From NCBI RefSeq assembly GCF_028583425.1, contig NC_072791.1, positions 30,077,368-30,141,367 on the forward strand: 64,000 bases of DNA. The letters run 5' to 3'. Positions within the stretch are counted from its first letter, which is position 1. Every line of letters begins with the position of its first letter. Shown here piece by piece: positions 11,018-22,059 of the stretch. The notes under the pieces were generated by a model, which was given only the letters and a program-made list of their open reading frames with translations, was not told where the DNA came from and ran no database searches. The DNA comes from Eublepharis macularius (taxonomy: Eukaryota; Chordata; Lepidosauria; Squamata; Eublepharidae). Position numbers and translations under genes: made by a program.

Positions 11018-11995
11018 CTGATCACTTGAGTCTAACGCTTTCCTCCGGAGTAGCTCATGTCTTACAGAATGCTAGACAATTGTCTACTCATCAATCTTAT
11101 GCTGTTAAATGGGGAAAGTTTGGTAACTGGTGTATAGAGAGGAATATAGACCCTTTTGTCTCCTCTTTTCTGGAAGTCTTGGATTTTTTATGGGATTTGA
11201 AACAACAATGGTTATCGAACATCAGTTAAGGTGTATTTGGCGGCTATCTCCGCTTATCACCCTCCGATAGACCGCAAGACAGTGTTTTCTCACCACACTG
11301 CCAAGTTATTCCTTAAGGGTTTGAACAATCTGTTTCCTCCTGTTAAGACTGTGGTTCCCCAGTAGTCTTTACTTTTAGTATTGGCCAATTGATGTCTAAG
11401 CCCTTTGAACCCTTGGCCATGTGCCCGTTACGGTATCTGTCTTTAAAGGTAGCCTTTTTAGTGACCATTACTTCGGCCAGGAGGGTGGGGAAATTGGCTG
11501 CATTGTCATGCGAACCCCCTTATTTGAAGGTCCACGCTGAGAAAGTGGTCCTTAGGACTAAAATTGAGTTTCTACCTAAGGTAGTTCCTAGTTTTCACCT
11601 TTCCCGGGAAATTTCCCTACCAGTATTCTTTCATACACAGGATTCAGATGCCGAGAAAGCCCTGCACTCTTTAGATATGCGTAGGGCGATTCTTTTTTAC
11701 CTAGATCGGGTTAGATCTTTCGGAATAGATTCTCACCCATTTTTATGTTTTTTGGGTCAAAAGAAGGGTAAAAGGGTGACTCCTCAAGCCCTGGCTCACT
11801 GGGTGGTCCAGGCTATACTGTTGTGCTATGAAACTGCTAACCTACCTTGTCCGCTAGGTGTTCCTGTTCATTCCACTAGGTCTCAAGCGTCGTCAGCAGC
11901 CCTCCTGAAGGGTGTCCCACTCCAAGACATCTGCAGAGCAGCGACGTGGGCCTAAGGCTGATATGTTTGTTAAGCACTATGCATTGGACATCCTA
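10723..11995 (+). pseudogene. DIRS tyrosine recombinase, broken by frameshifts and a stop
   Basis: The N-terminal core-binding part is encoded at about 10990-11210 (LSTHQSYAVKWGKF). A frameshift near 11210 is followed by a YLAAISAYHPP block in another frame, and an in-frame TAG occurs near 11362. The catalytic domain continues from 11389, with the first conserved Arg in SARRVGKLAAL (codons 11479-11484), the H-x2-R box HSTR (codons 11869-11880) and CRAATW. A stop and frame change near 11953 separate this from FVKHY, whose Tyr (11978-11980) is the expected nucleophile. By family, this enzyme would integrate the circular DNA copy. Here it cannot be made as one protein. Confidence 0.82.
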
Positions 11996-12093
11996 GACAG
12001 AAAAGAGACAGCAGTTGGCACAGTGGTCTTGCAATCGATCTTCTCATGACTGCTTCTTCCTGCCTCCACCCAGGTATTTAAACGTTATAATCT

Positions 12094-12190
12094 CCTATGT
12101 GGGACTGCACAGGAAGACTGTCGATGAAAAACAGTGTTTCACTTACCTGTAACTGTTGTTCATCTAGGTCTTCCGTGCAGGCACACATGC
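12094..12190 (+). repeat. DIRS internal complementary region
   Basis: Bases 12096-12130 are complementary to the left end of the element (about 6503-6537), and bases 12128-12189 to the right end (about 12401-12462). The junction falls in the 'gatgaaaaacag' segment. This joined copy of both ends is the hallmark of DIRS1-type elements and is used in the rolling or circularising replication model. Confidence 0.87.
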
Positions 12191-12242
12191 CCTCCCTCCT
12201 TCCCTGCTAACACTCTTGGTTCTTACCTTGCAGCACGGCAGC

Positions 12243-12462
12243 AAAAGAGGACTGAGGGTATGTCAGGGCGCCCCGCTTCTTAGACACTGTTTTTGGTGGG
12301 AAGAACGGCTGCGCATGCGTGCAAAGAGGCAGGGGCGCCCCTTAGTGGCATTGAGCTATAAAAATCTCCCAAATTGGCAGGTCTGTGTGTGCGCAGTCCC
12401 ATGTGTGCCTGCACAGAAGACCTAGATGAACAACAGTTACAGGTAAGTGAAACTCTGTTTTT
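12243..12462 (+). repeat. DIRS right inverted terminal repeat and right end
   Basis: Bases 12243-12434 are the inverted partner of 6503-6694. The extra outer part up to about 12462 matches only the internal complementary region, as expected for a DIRS right end. Confidence 0.87.
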
Positions 12463-12850
12463 GTTGTTGTTGCTTGCCTTTCTCACTGAGACTCGAAGTG
12501 GTTTACAGAATAATGAAAGAGAGAAAAAAGCACTCATGCAGCATAAGATATCCAATGAGCAATGCAACAGGACTAGGAATACAAAATTCAAATGCAATGA
12601 GAGCAACAACAAACTGCCTAAGGCAAGCTGTAGTATGAGCTGCGTAGAAACTGGGATCACAAAGTATTAGACAGTGCAGTAAAAGCAGGACGATACCTAC
12701 AATAATTTATGATAAAACAGCAGAAAAAATTCCGCAGCCTAAAATGATCCTTGTAAAACAGTGCTCAGACCAGAAGCACTAAAAATGATTTTAAAAGATC
12801 TAACCTCTTAGGCGATCTACTTCATCCATAGGCTGTTTGGTGTGGTTAAG
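12463..12850 (-). mobile_element. Degenerate L2-like LINE 3' end
   Basis: The segment immediately after the DIRS end, read on the minus strand, has the L2 3' terminal block (cgagtctcagtgagaaagg) seen in the copies ending at 16622, 24860 and 40495. The remainder is diverged. The DIRS may have inserted at the tail of this LINE. Confidence 0.5.
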
Positions 12851-13399
12851 CTTTGTCATTGCCTCCTGTATTCTGGCTAATATTTGGTGGATTCTGCCAC
12901 TCAGAGGCTGCCTGGAATTTTGGTTTTCTTCACCCCTGTCATTTATAGGCCATTCCTTCTTCCACTCATGACAGCTCTTTATTGATCTCCCTTAACTGAT
13001 CGTCCTTAGTTTCATGAATTCCAGCATTTAATGGAAAGCACTTACATGAATTCCAGCATTGAATTCCAGCCGTTCTATATTTTATATTTTATATTTTGAA
13101 TACCATTCTAACATAAAGAGACTTTTCAGTGCAAATCTTGGTTTGTGTACATAGTTTTCCCCTCCACTTGGTAAGTAAGCCTGACCAATGTACTAGAGGT
13201 GTGACAAATTTTTATGAGGCTTAGTTTTCATTGTGAAAATGGCTTTAAAAGGAGGGGAGATGATTATGAAAAAAACTGTTTTCCATCCTTTCATTCATAT
13301 TTATTTGCAGCTGTAGCTTCTCATTTGTAGTGGATGCTTGAGTCCCAAGAATTTACTTGAAAATGCTTTTTCTCTGGGTAATCCCTGCCAATCAGGGAT
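12851..13399. other. Intergenic, no gene recognised
   Basis: There is a short duplication of 'gaattccagcatt' near 13017-13065 and an AT-rich run at 13076-13100. Nothing else is recognised. Confidence 0.5.
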
Positions 13400-13820
13400 C
13401 ATGTAACAAATGTCTCTTTACCCGAGACCTCTTACACAAGGATGCTCAAGTGTAGGGAAACATAATGTTAGCTGGGAAGCGTAGTTTTAAAAGACAGAGT
13501 AAAAGACTCTGTCAATTTCACCTCTCTACAGCAGGATAGTTTTAAAAGACAGAGCCAGTGGAGATCACTCCTCAGAGGATTTGTTAATTTCATCTTTGCC
13601 TCCCAGAAGGCTCAGTCAATTTCACCTCCCCTTTGGGGAGGCGAAGATGAAATTAACAAACCTTCTGAGGCATGATCTCTGTCTACTCTGCCTTTTTAAA
13701 CTACCTTCCTGTAGAGAGGTGAAATTTAAACTACACTTCCCGGCTAACATTGCGTCTCCCTACACTTGAGTGTCCTCGTGTAAGAGGTTTCATGTAGAGA
13801 GATGTGTACCTTAACAGTGC
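13400..13820. mobile_element. Long fold-back (inverted-repeat) element, about 420 bp
   Basis: The left arm (acctcttacac at 13408, aagtgtagggaaac, gttagctgggaagcgtag, gtcaatttcacc) is mirrored by the right arm (gaggtgaaatttaaac, cccggctaacattgcg, ctccctacacttgag, gtgtaagaggt ending near 13790). Arms are about 180-200 bp and meet near 13610-13640. Length and structure fit a fold-back MITE; the superfamily is not evident. Confidence 0.75.
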
Positions 13821-13829
13821 AATGTAACC

Positions 13830-15080
13830 TGTCATACTGACCCATGTGACAATATTTTTGAGGGTAAATGAAGCCTTCCTGTTGCCCTTACTCTGAATGG
13901 ATGGTATGTTGAAGAAATGCATTGCTAATGCATACACAACCAAGCTGATGTTCCCTACATGGCCCAGCTGGTTGCCTTTGAAATGGAGACATGTCCTTCT
14001 GACAAGCAACTTCTTGCAAATAGATCTATACTATATTGCAAAGAGGAGCAAAGAATTACTGAAAAGGAGAGTGAATTTCAAAACATTTGTGAAATTCCCC
14101 CCTCCCCCCCTTTAGCTCAGCACAAATTGTGTTCCTCAATAAGTCCTTTGACTTTCTATTTTCTCCACACACATCTCCTTCCCAGGCTGTTTAAATTTCT
14201 TATATTTGTGTTTAAGGGATAAGGGGAAAAAATCTGTCTTCTCACTCTAGAGTGAGTTGCCTCCCTCCTTTAATAGACTCAGGGTTAAAGACAAAAAGAA
14301 TTGTGTCATTATTTCCAGGATTATTAAATTACATTTCTAATATGCTTCCTGGGTATTAGTAGAATTTATAACTGAATTTGTCCCAACTGTGCTCTGGTTA
14401 CATCTAATGAGGATAATTATTACAGGGCTTAACTATAATTCTCTATTGATTCTCTTGCACATGAAATGCTTCTGTTGGCAAGCATAGGTCCAGAGTTTCG
14501 ACAAAAGGCATCTTTAACTCTGTAAATATTGTTAGTTTAAGGTCTCATTCAATCCTGCTCACAGTCCGAGTCCTTCTCTTTGATTGAATAAACATAAACA
14601 CAATGATATCTGGATGGGAATGGACAGTGGCGCAACACCCAAGATTGGGGAGGGGGGAATGAAAGTTGCACCAAAAAATGCAGTTAATTCCATCCTGTCA
14701 GCAGTGGATATTAAAGATTATGAGCTGGCACATTCAGTTATGTTTAAATCACAATAGCGGTACTGTTAATTTTTTTAAATTTGATTTTACGGAGGCAGGT
14801 AGGATTCAGGATCAGGACACAAGCATGGGATCATCTACTGTAATTGCATCTCGGCTGTTTTGATTGAATTTTATAGAGATATTTTCAAGCAGCAGAAAGG
14901 CTTTTACCAACACAGGGTTCCTTGGTTTTTAGTTTGTTTCATTTACAGTGTCTGAATAACAGGCTGATCCTAATTACCCACGGGTTAGTTGTTTGGTCAG
15001 TCAGTCAATCACAGTCACATTCAGTCAGCCTGCCTGCCTCATATTTACCCCACTCTTCCTTCAAAGACTTTAAGGCAGCA
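13830..15080. other. AT-rich intergenic, no gene recognised
   Basis: No recognisable repeat or gene. The part at about 14230-14900 has moderate complexity and no obvious transposon signature, so it might contain conserved non-coding sequence. Confidence 0.45.
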
Positions 15081-15084
15081 TACT

Positions 15085-15405
15085 AGGGTTGCCAAACTAA
15101 AGGTGGTGGGCGAAGATCTCTCACAATTACAGCTGATCTCCAGGCCACAAAGATCAGTTCTCCTGGAGAAAATGGCTGGTTTGGAGGGTGGACTGTACGG
15201 CATTCTATCCCACTTAAGTTCCTCCCCTCTCCAGGCTCCATCTCCAATGGTGGGAATGGTGGAGTTTAGGAAGGAGAGGAATCTCAACAGGGTGTAGTGC
15301 TAAAGAATTCACCCTCCAAACCAGCCATTTTCTCTTTGTCACCAGGAGATCGGTTGTAATTCCAGGAGATTTCCAGGCTCCAACAGGAAGTTGGCAGCCA
15401 TACCC
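15085..15405. repeat. Inverted copy pair of the gggttgccaa repeat
   Basis: The left half starts 'agggttgccaaac' and contains 'ttctcctggagaaaatggctg' type sequence; the right half contains its inverted counterpart (cctccaaaccagccatttt, ccaggagatcggttgtaatt) and ends near 'ttggcagcc'. It is a fold-back arrangement of the family seen at 1437. Confidence 0.65.
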
Positions 15406-15709
15406 AAAGCCACCAATGGGCTTCATGGCTGATTTTCCAAATATGCCCTTGCCAATTGTTCTTCTAAACCAAGCAAGCCCTTTCAGCCCTGAGGAAGAAG
15501 GTGAAATTTTTCTGTCTCCCAGTCTAAAAGCTGTGTTTGGAGTGGAGTCAAACTGGGCTCAATTTGGGGTGAATTGTATTATTATTATTACAATGCCTCT
15601 CCTGCGACCCTGGAACTGCTTTCAGGAAGGTCAAGAGCGCCTTTCTTCCCTCCATAGGTTCCTTGAAGATGAAGGTCAAGCTAATTAGTGTCAGGAATCA
15701 TGGACAGAA

Positions 15710-15985
15710 GAGCCAGTTTGGTGTAGTGGTTAAGAGCAGCAGGACTCTAATCTGGAGAACTGGGTTTGATTCCCCACTCCTCCACTTGAAGCCAGCTGGG
15801 TGACTTTGGGTCAGTCACAGCTCTTCGGAGTTCTCTCAGCCCCACCTACCTCACAGGGTGATTGTTGTGGAGATAATAATAACACAATGTGTAAACTCTT
15901 GAGTGGGCATTAAGCTGTCCTGAAAGGGGGGGTATATAAATCAAATGTTATTACTGTTGTTGTTGTTCTTGTTATTATTGTCTTT
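15710..15985 (+). mobile_element. Sauria-type SINE, full length
   Basis: The tRNA-like head has A-box 'tggtgtagtggttaagag' and B-box 'ggtttgattcc'. The body has 'gaagccagctgggtgact' and 'cacctacctcacagggtgat', and the 3' part runs into 'gtatataaatc' followed by TTG/TTA repeats. The polymerase III promoter elements look well preserved. Confidence 0.9.
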
Positions 15986-16329
15986 AAAGTACCATTTTCC
16001 ATGCAATACTTTATTTTCCCTGCTAGCTTACCACTCAGAAAATGGATGTGTGTGCTCATTCACATTCTGTTGGTAGTTAAACCCAGGGAGGAATTAGAAT
16101 GCTGCTTTCCATAATCAGAGAATGTGGCATCAGCGTACTTTCTCTTCCATGATATTTCTACATTTATCTAAATACTCAATTACTGAACTCAGTGGCATTG
16201 ATCCTGCTATTCTCGAAATCAGTATTACAGCCAATCACTGCTCTCATGCATAATGTATTCAAGTGAAGAAGTAATCTTTTCTTATTTGGCCTTGATACCT
16301 CTTTTATCTATAAAGTGAACAAGGCTGTA

Positions 16330-16622
16330 GTATAATGAATGGAGTGTATTTTATACAGGGAATAGGACTGTAGCTTATTCCACTGTTTAGTGAATGTATT
16401 ATCTAGCTCTTACTGTATTGTTTTCTACTTTGGTAATTCTGTTTTTTCGCTGCTTATGTCTAATACTTTGGGGGTGGGGGTTGGTTTTAATTTTTGTAAT
16501 TGTAGTCCTATTGCATTGTTTGTTGGATGTCCCCTGCTATTTTATTGCATCATCTTACACTGTGTCATCTGCCTGAATCTCAGTGAGAAAAATGGGCTAT
16601 AAAAATAAGGAAATAAATAACC
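16330..16622 (+). mobile_element. L2-like LINE 3' end
   Basis: The terminal block (gaatctcagtgagaaa ... gctataaaaataaggaaat) matches the ends at 24860 and 40495. Only 3' untranslated sequence is seen. Confidence 0.7.
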
Positions 16623-17460
16623 AATAAGAAGATACCTTTACAATTAAAGAGTCAGCTATAGCACACTGGAAAAAAAAACCAGGAGCCATTTTTCAAAAAA
16701 GAAAAAAAAACGAGCCATTTTTCAAAATTGAACCAACCCAACAAGCTTCTCTCCCTGCTATATTTCAGCGTAATTATCTGGGGTTTATAAACAGGTGTTT
16801 CGGGGGGTCGTGGCTAGTGTGCTTTTCCCATGGAAGCAAAGGTGAACAGAGCTGAAAGTTCCAGACCCAAAATGACAAAAATGTGAGCGTCCCTTGCCTT
16901 AAATTAGTGTCAAACTGGTTCCCCCCCCCCCGAGGATTTTCAGTGAAATTCATTATAGTTAAAGATTGATTTCAGTGGAACTAACCCTAGTGTGGGACAT
17001 TGGCTTGGTATGCTGGGATACAATGTATTTGGCTTGGTATGCTGGCAGCTATTAAGAAAAGTGTAGCTGATATCCTATTGATATGTCATGCTGATAATCT
17101 CTGCATCATGTTTTGCAGAACGACATTTCAACATTTTTCAAAGGGATGGCAAAGTGATGGCATTTTAGGCATTCTCTTTATTCAGCTTGAATCCATAGTT
17201 GACTTCCCTTCTTAACACACTACAAAGAAACAGTCTGGACCAGCTTTGGATTGCTGCAAACAACTGAATCATGGCTAATAAGGTTCAGAAGGCATTTTAT
17301 TAAGATCAGGAGGATATGAGATTTTTTGATGACTTGCATGTAAATAATTGCTCATAGCACCCACTGGGAAATAGACTAGACAGAAATAGAGGTTCCAATC
17401 TTTTTTGGCACTTTTGGAAGTTTAAAGGTGGTATGTAGGTTGGAATGGATGGTAAATGAT
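16623..17460. other. Intergenic, no gene recognised
   Basis: There is a short duplicate of 'gagccatttttcaaaa' near 16684 and 16711 and a C-run at 16921. No gene is recognised. Confidence 0.5.
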
Positions 17461-17461
17461 G

Positions 17462-17535
17462 GTGCAAACTTCTTTGGGACCCCACTGGGAAGAAAAGCAG
17501 ATATAAATAAATAAATAAGCAAACAAACAAATCTA
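17462..17535 (+). mobile_element. SINE 3' tail fragment
   Basis: The block 'ttgggaccccactgggaa' followed by AAATA repeats matches the 3' end of the tRNA-SINE at 44478. The head is missing. Confidence 0.55.
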
Positions 17536-17639
17536 GGAAATTGGAAGGCGATCCACTCCTCCTCTTACAAAAGCCTCCCCTGGTGGAAACGTCTTGCCAC
17601 AATGCTGGCAATTGAATGAAAGACAGAACTACTTAATCC

Positions 17640-18180
17640 AGCTCTAGCTGACTTTTATTATGTCCCAGTGTTTATTTTTCCCTGCATTTATGACTTAGCA
17701 TGTTGATTTTTAAAGTGAGAAGGCCTTCTATGCCAAAGATACATGGCATAATTGTGCAAATTCCTCTGCATGGAGTCTGTGAAAGAGGTTGATCTGTTTT
17801 TACGGGGAAACACAAAAATGCTCATTTTGATGGACCTCATTGGCATTTATTACAGGCCCGCCACTACTAAAATTTAAAGGCAGCCTTGTAAATTTTATGG
17901 AAACGACATGCTGCAGTTATTAGCCCAAAGACCTCCTGTCTCGAAGGAATGGGTCGGATTTTGCTTTCCACATACACATGGGTTTACACCTGAAAGAGAT
18001 TAGTTGGGGACCACCAGTAGCTTGAAAACTTAATCTCCAGTATTTTGTTTCCAGGTTTGCTCCGAAAGATACTCCAGGTGTTCTAATTAATTAGCTGGAG
18101 CAAGTCACTGTGTCACTGGTCTGCATGGAACAGCTGCTTGCATGTCACACCTTCACTTTGGGAGTGTTTCCTATTAAGAG
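17640..18180. other. Repeat-poor block, possible conserved non-coding sequence
   Basis: No transposon motif or open frame is recognised over about 540 bp, whereas both flanks hold repeats. The suggestion that it is a regulatory element is inference from this alone. Confidence 0.3.
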
Positions 18181-18436
18181 CTGGTTAATGCACCATTTTA
18201 AGTGTTTGAAAACATTTATTTGAATGTGCATGAAAATGATACCCCTCCCCAAAGCCTCCAGCAGTGTAAATGCTGGCAAAACAAAGACACTTAGAATATT
18301 TGGACATTTTAAGGCTGTACGTGTATCTTAATGTAGTTTCTGAGCCAACCCGACCAGTGAAACATGAATATTTCAATGCAAAAGATAAGGCTGTGCTTAA
18401 CTCTCTCCTACGGAGATGGAAGGAGATTTAGAAGTG

Positions 18437-18668
18437 TTTATATTAATGTATTTATACCCCTTTCTTCCTCCTCAGTGGGGACCCAAAGCAGTTTACAATA
18501 TCATCCTCCCCTTCTCCATTTCATCCTCCCCAACACAATCCAGGTTGCTTAGGATAAAAGTGAGTGACTGGCCCAAGTTCAACCCAGCAAGCTTCCATTG
18601 TGGAGCGCGGATCCAAACCTGGGTCTCCCGTATCCTAGGCTGACACTCTGACCACTGTACCACACTTG
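18437..18668 (-). mobile_element. tRNA-derived SINE, second type
   Basis: Read on the minus strand, the head has 'gtggtcagagtgtcagcct' and a B-box-like 'aggtttggatccgcg'. The 3' block 'ttgggtccccactgagg' ends in AT-rich tail sequence. It is the same family as 29562 and 44478. Confidence 0.75.
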
Positions 18669-19186
18669 CTTTCCATTCAGTTTCCATTCCGTTTATGAAA
18701 AATAACTTGTATGGCCTCTCAATCTTAAAAATATCTCAAGTGGCTACCAAGAAAAAACAATAACGTAACTGGGATACCCCCACAACATAGCAATAACGAT
18801 AGCACCACAGAATGCAGCTGGTCACTGAGTCCAAATGTCCACCAAAATAATTAAATTGTTGATGCTTGTTGGAATACAAGCAGCAATGGGGCCAGGTGGG
18901 CTTCTTTTAGGAGATCATTCCACCACTTGGGTACCATAACAGACAAAACTTTGTGTCATGACTCTGAGCCCAACTGTCTATCCTCAGATGGAGAGAATGC
19001 ACAAAGCAATGTTCCTGAGGCTGACCTGGTGGCGGGACAGCATTGTACACCAGGCAGTGGTGCTTAAGGTATCCTACTGACAAACTACCCCACCTTTCTA
19101 CCATCGATGACCTTCAACCTGGCTTTCAAAATCCATGAAAGATATGACAAATGAGCCACACAGTTACACAGCTGCTAAATAGTAAA
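18669..19186. other. Unassigned, probably degenerate LINE sequence
   Basis: The segment at 18830-19130 reads like antisense of a LINE 3' region but lacks diagnostic motifs. No host gene is visible. Confidence 0.35.
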
Positions 19187-19265
19187 GAGTCCAGTAGCAC
19201 CTTTAAGACTAACCAACTTTACTGTAGCATAAGCTTTCAAGAACCACAGTTCTCTTCGTCAAACG
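19187..19265 (-). mobile_element. Penelope-like terminal repeat copy
   Basis: The minus strand reads TTGACGA, hairpin GAGAAC-tgtg-GTTCTT, GAAA, then 'gcttatgctacagtaaagtt' and 'aaaggtgctactggactc'. It matches the 3' end of the Penelope-like fragment at 26732-27276. Confidence 0.72.
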
Positions 19266-19489
19266 CTAAAGAGATATTTCATGTGTTCCCCCCTGTTCTC
19301 AAGGTCTTCCTACCACCACTACTCTGACTGTTGTTCCTCCTTCAGGCAGGCAAATTCCCTTCCAGAAATAGTCAGCAGTCTGGGCGGGCTTCTCTGAAGG
19401 TGCAATGTTCCTTCCCCCTCTCCTTGTTTTTGCCCTAGAAAAGGAGGTCCTCAGCTCCAGCTGGTTCCAGGTGCAATTGCAAGATTTGA

Positions 19490-19830
19490 AATTTATGGAC
19501 TTAAGTATTTTGAATTGGGCTAGTGGAGTTGAATAGGCAGCCAGTGGAAGTGAACTGATATGAGAGTTATGTGCTCCATATGATATGTACTTGTTAGCAA
19601 TCTGGGAACTACATTCTGAACCAGAGGACATTTCTCATTCAGTGCATTACAACAGTCGTCAGATCTGGAGGTTACGAAGAGAAGAAAGATTGCAATGAGG
19701 TCCATCTTCTCCACGAATGGAAGCAGCTGCCACTCCCACAGACACTGAGGAAAAGCAGTCCTAGTCGTGGTCACGACTTGGACAGACTGGAGAGGCATCA
19801 GATTCAGGGGCACCCTCAAGCTGTGAAACT
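19490..19830 (-). mobile_element. L2-like LINE fragment
   Basis: The minus strand encodes MEHITLISVHFHWLPIQLH, equivalent to the HITPVL..LHWLPI block of L2 reverse transcriptases, preceded by an ALNEKCPLVQNVVPRLL segment. The frame is damaged. Confidence 0.65.
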
Positions 19831-21000
19831 CATTCTAATGCAATCCCGTACCAAATAAGCTGTATGCATAACTTGCTTGAACTTGATCACGTCATTATTT
19901 CGGCAAAACCGAAATTAGATATGATTTTACTGGGGTCGAGGGGAGAACACCCATTCACTTTGCGGCCACTCCTATCTTTGGCCTATCTAGAACAATGTGG
20001 TCACCCTTTTAAGTCTCATTTACAGAATCTATTTTTTTTCATTTTTTGATAACTGTGAATGAACAGGGTCATCTTTAGGTTCTGTAGTTGCCATTCTGTG
20101 CTTCCCAGGATGCTCAGCGTTTTGTGTATATTGTGATGTTGTTGGAGCATAGGTTAGGGGGGGATCAGAATATGGTATCAGATGCAGAATTTAATTTAGT
20201 GAGCATCCTGCCCCCCCATGCAAGATTCTTCTTTCAAGGTAGGCTTGAAAGTATATGACAAAAAAGTAACAATGGCCTGATTCAAAATGGCACAGTTGGC
20301 ACTTTGTATACAGGTTACAGAATGACCTCGTTCTTGATGAAGAATTTTGGATAGCCTGGGTACAGAAAGGAATACAAAAGGCATCTGTGGAAAGGTAGGT
20401 GTTTTTTCTCCCTTCTGGGACCTTCAATGCTCATGGCAAGAAATCAGTCTATACAGATAACAACATGGATGAATGGGAAATCAGTGGAGCCCAAAGTCCA
20501 TGGCACATTCAAGTTTATAGATTGGAGGAACTGAAGCCATGCTTTTGATCCCCACAATCAGAGCCATCTGGTTGCAACCTAAGTCCAAATTGGTGCATGC
20601 ACAAAAAACAGAGGAATAGGAGAGGGGAAAGCAGCTTGATCTCTCATACCATCTTAATGTTCTGTAAAATATAAATAAACGTCAGATTCTTACATTGCAT
20701 TTGGCCATTCAGCAGCGGGAGTGTGTTAAATCCTTACTGATTGCCTGGGATTGATAAATGAGATGGTCTGTTGCAAAGGACAATTCAATGATAGAAAGCA
20801 AAAAACCTTTGTTACAGAAGAAAATTCAATGGAATATAAGGAATTGGCATAGACGTATTATAGAGTCAGAAGCTATGGAAACTTCTTAAAATGTCAATGT
20901 CCTTCACCTTTTCTCAAAAAAAAAAATCATTGGGTTAGATTTTCCAGACTCCAAGGAGAGACTGGAAAAATTGGAGACTAAACCCAGATTTTATTTTAAA
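19831..21000. other. Intergenic, no gene recognised
   Basis: AT-rich sequence with no recognised repeat or gene. Confidence 0.45.
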
Positions 21001-21007
21001 AATTGCA

Positions 21008-21115
21008 CAAGCAAGGACCATAGCTCAGTGGTGAAGCACGTGTGCAAAAGGGTAAATCCCTGTCATATCCAGTTAAATTTATCCTGGGGTCAGAAACAGA
21101 TGAGGCAATGTTATG
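21008..21115 (+). mobile_element. tRNA-derived SINE, third type, partial
   Basis: The head has 'catagctcagtggtgaagca', a tRNA A-box. The B-box region is diverged and the 3' half is short. It is a SINE head, not a functional tRNA gene, since no cloverleaf can be closed. Confidence 0.65.
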
Positions 21116-21681
21116 TTGCTATAGCTCTTTAAAGAAAAAAGACAGGCAAAGCAGGTGCCTGGTTTTTTTTCCTTTAAATAACAGCATGGGTGGGTTGGTT
21201 TTGATTGACAAAACTGTATAGGTCCTGAAGGACTAAACCCTCTCTAACCTTTCTGTACAGTCAAGATCTAAGTTGTGCACTTGCACTATTATCAGATTGC
21301 CACTCTTCCTAAAGGATCAACATTCCTTTATCCAAAACACAATTGATCACCTTCCCATTCCATGTTGTACCCATGCTAGGGAAGCAGCACATTTCTTTGA
21401 GGAACGACATGACTCAAAGTATGATTTGAAAGCCCATTGGCCTAGTTACTTTTAGGGTGGATTCAGATCTGCTTGCTTTAAATCTTCGCAGAAAGGGAGC
21501 GAGAGAAGAAGTCCCGCCCAGGGGAGAGTAATAATAGCTGATAGTCAGAAAGACCAAAGAATCATATATTGAAATAAATCATACACTAACAATACAATGT
21601 TCAATGTATAAGCTTACCTTTAAATGTGCCTTTAAATGGAAGACTTAACCACATTGTTAACTATCTTTCTATGAAGTCAAG

Positions 21682-21870
21682 TGGAGTAATGGCTCAGTGG
21701 TAGAGCACCTTTTTGGCAAGCAGAAGGTGCCCAGTTTAAAACCCAGCATTTCCAGTTAAAAGGATCAGCTTGAGAGAAAAATCTCTGTCTTTGAGAGGCC
21801 TTAGAGAGCCACCGCAAGTCTGAGTAGACAATGCTGTTCTTGATAGACCAATGGTCTAAATCTGTAGATG
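21682..21870 (+). mobile_element. tRNA-derived SINE, third type
   Basis: The A-box 'atggctcagtggtagagca' and a diverged B-box are followed by the family body 'ccagttaaaaggatcag', 'cagtctgagtagacaatg...' and 'gaccaatggtct'. It is close to full length. Confidence 0.78.
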
Positions 21871-22059
21871 ATAGATCTATGTGATCAATGCAGGTTAAAA
21901 GTGCTTGACTCTGGCAGGACTGTTCCTTTGATAACAATCTGAGAAAGGAAGGGGCACTTGGAAATGGCACTAAGAAATGTTGGCTCTTTAAGCTAGGAAA
22001 CAAGCTTAGTAGCAAAATGCGAATAGCCTTTATAACAAATTCAATGTTAAATATGTTCT

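Larger units (their letters stand above)
6503..12462 (+). mobile_element. DIRS-like tyrosine-recombinase retrotransposon, nearly full length
   Basis: The element is about 5.96 kb, including a 385-bp nested insertion. It has the complete DIRS architecture: inverted terminal repeats of about 190 bp (6503-6694 and 12243-12434), a degenerate gag region with a CCHC-like cluster, an RT/RNase H open frame (9239-11017), an overlapping tyrosine recombinase region (10.8-11.98 kb) and an internal complementary region (12094-12190). The latter is complementary first to the left end and then to the right end, as expected for the DIRS circular intermediate. There is no evident target-site duplication, consistent with recombinase integration. 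Gag and recombinase carry frameshifts and stops, so this copy should not be autonomous. Confidence 0.9.

Noticed and set aside
21682..21870. tRNA gene
   Set aside because: A and B boxes are visible, but no cloverleaf closes and the SINE body follows directly.
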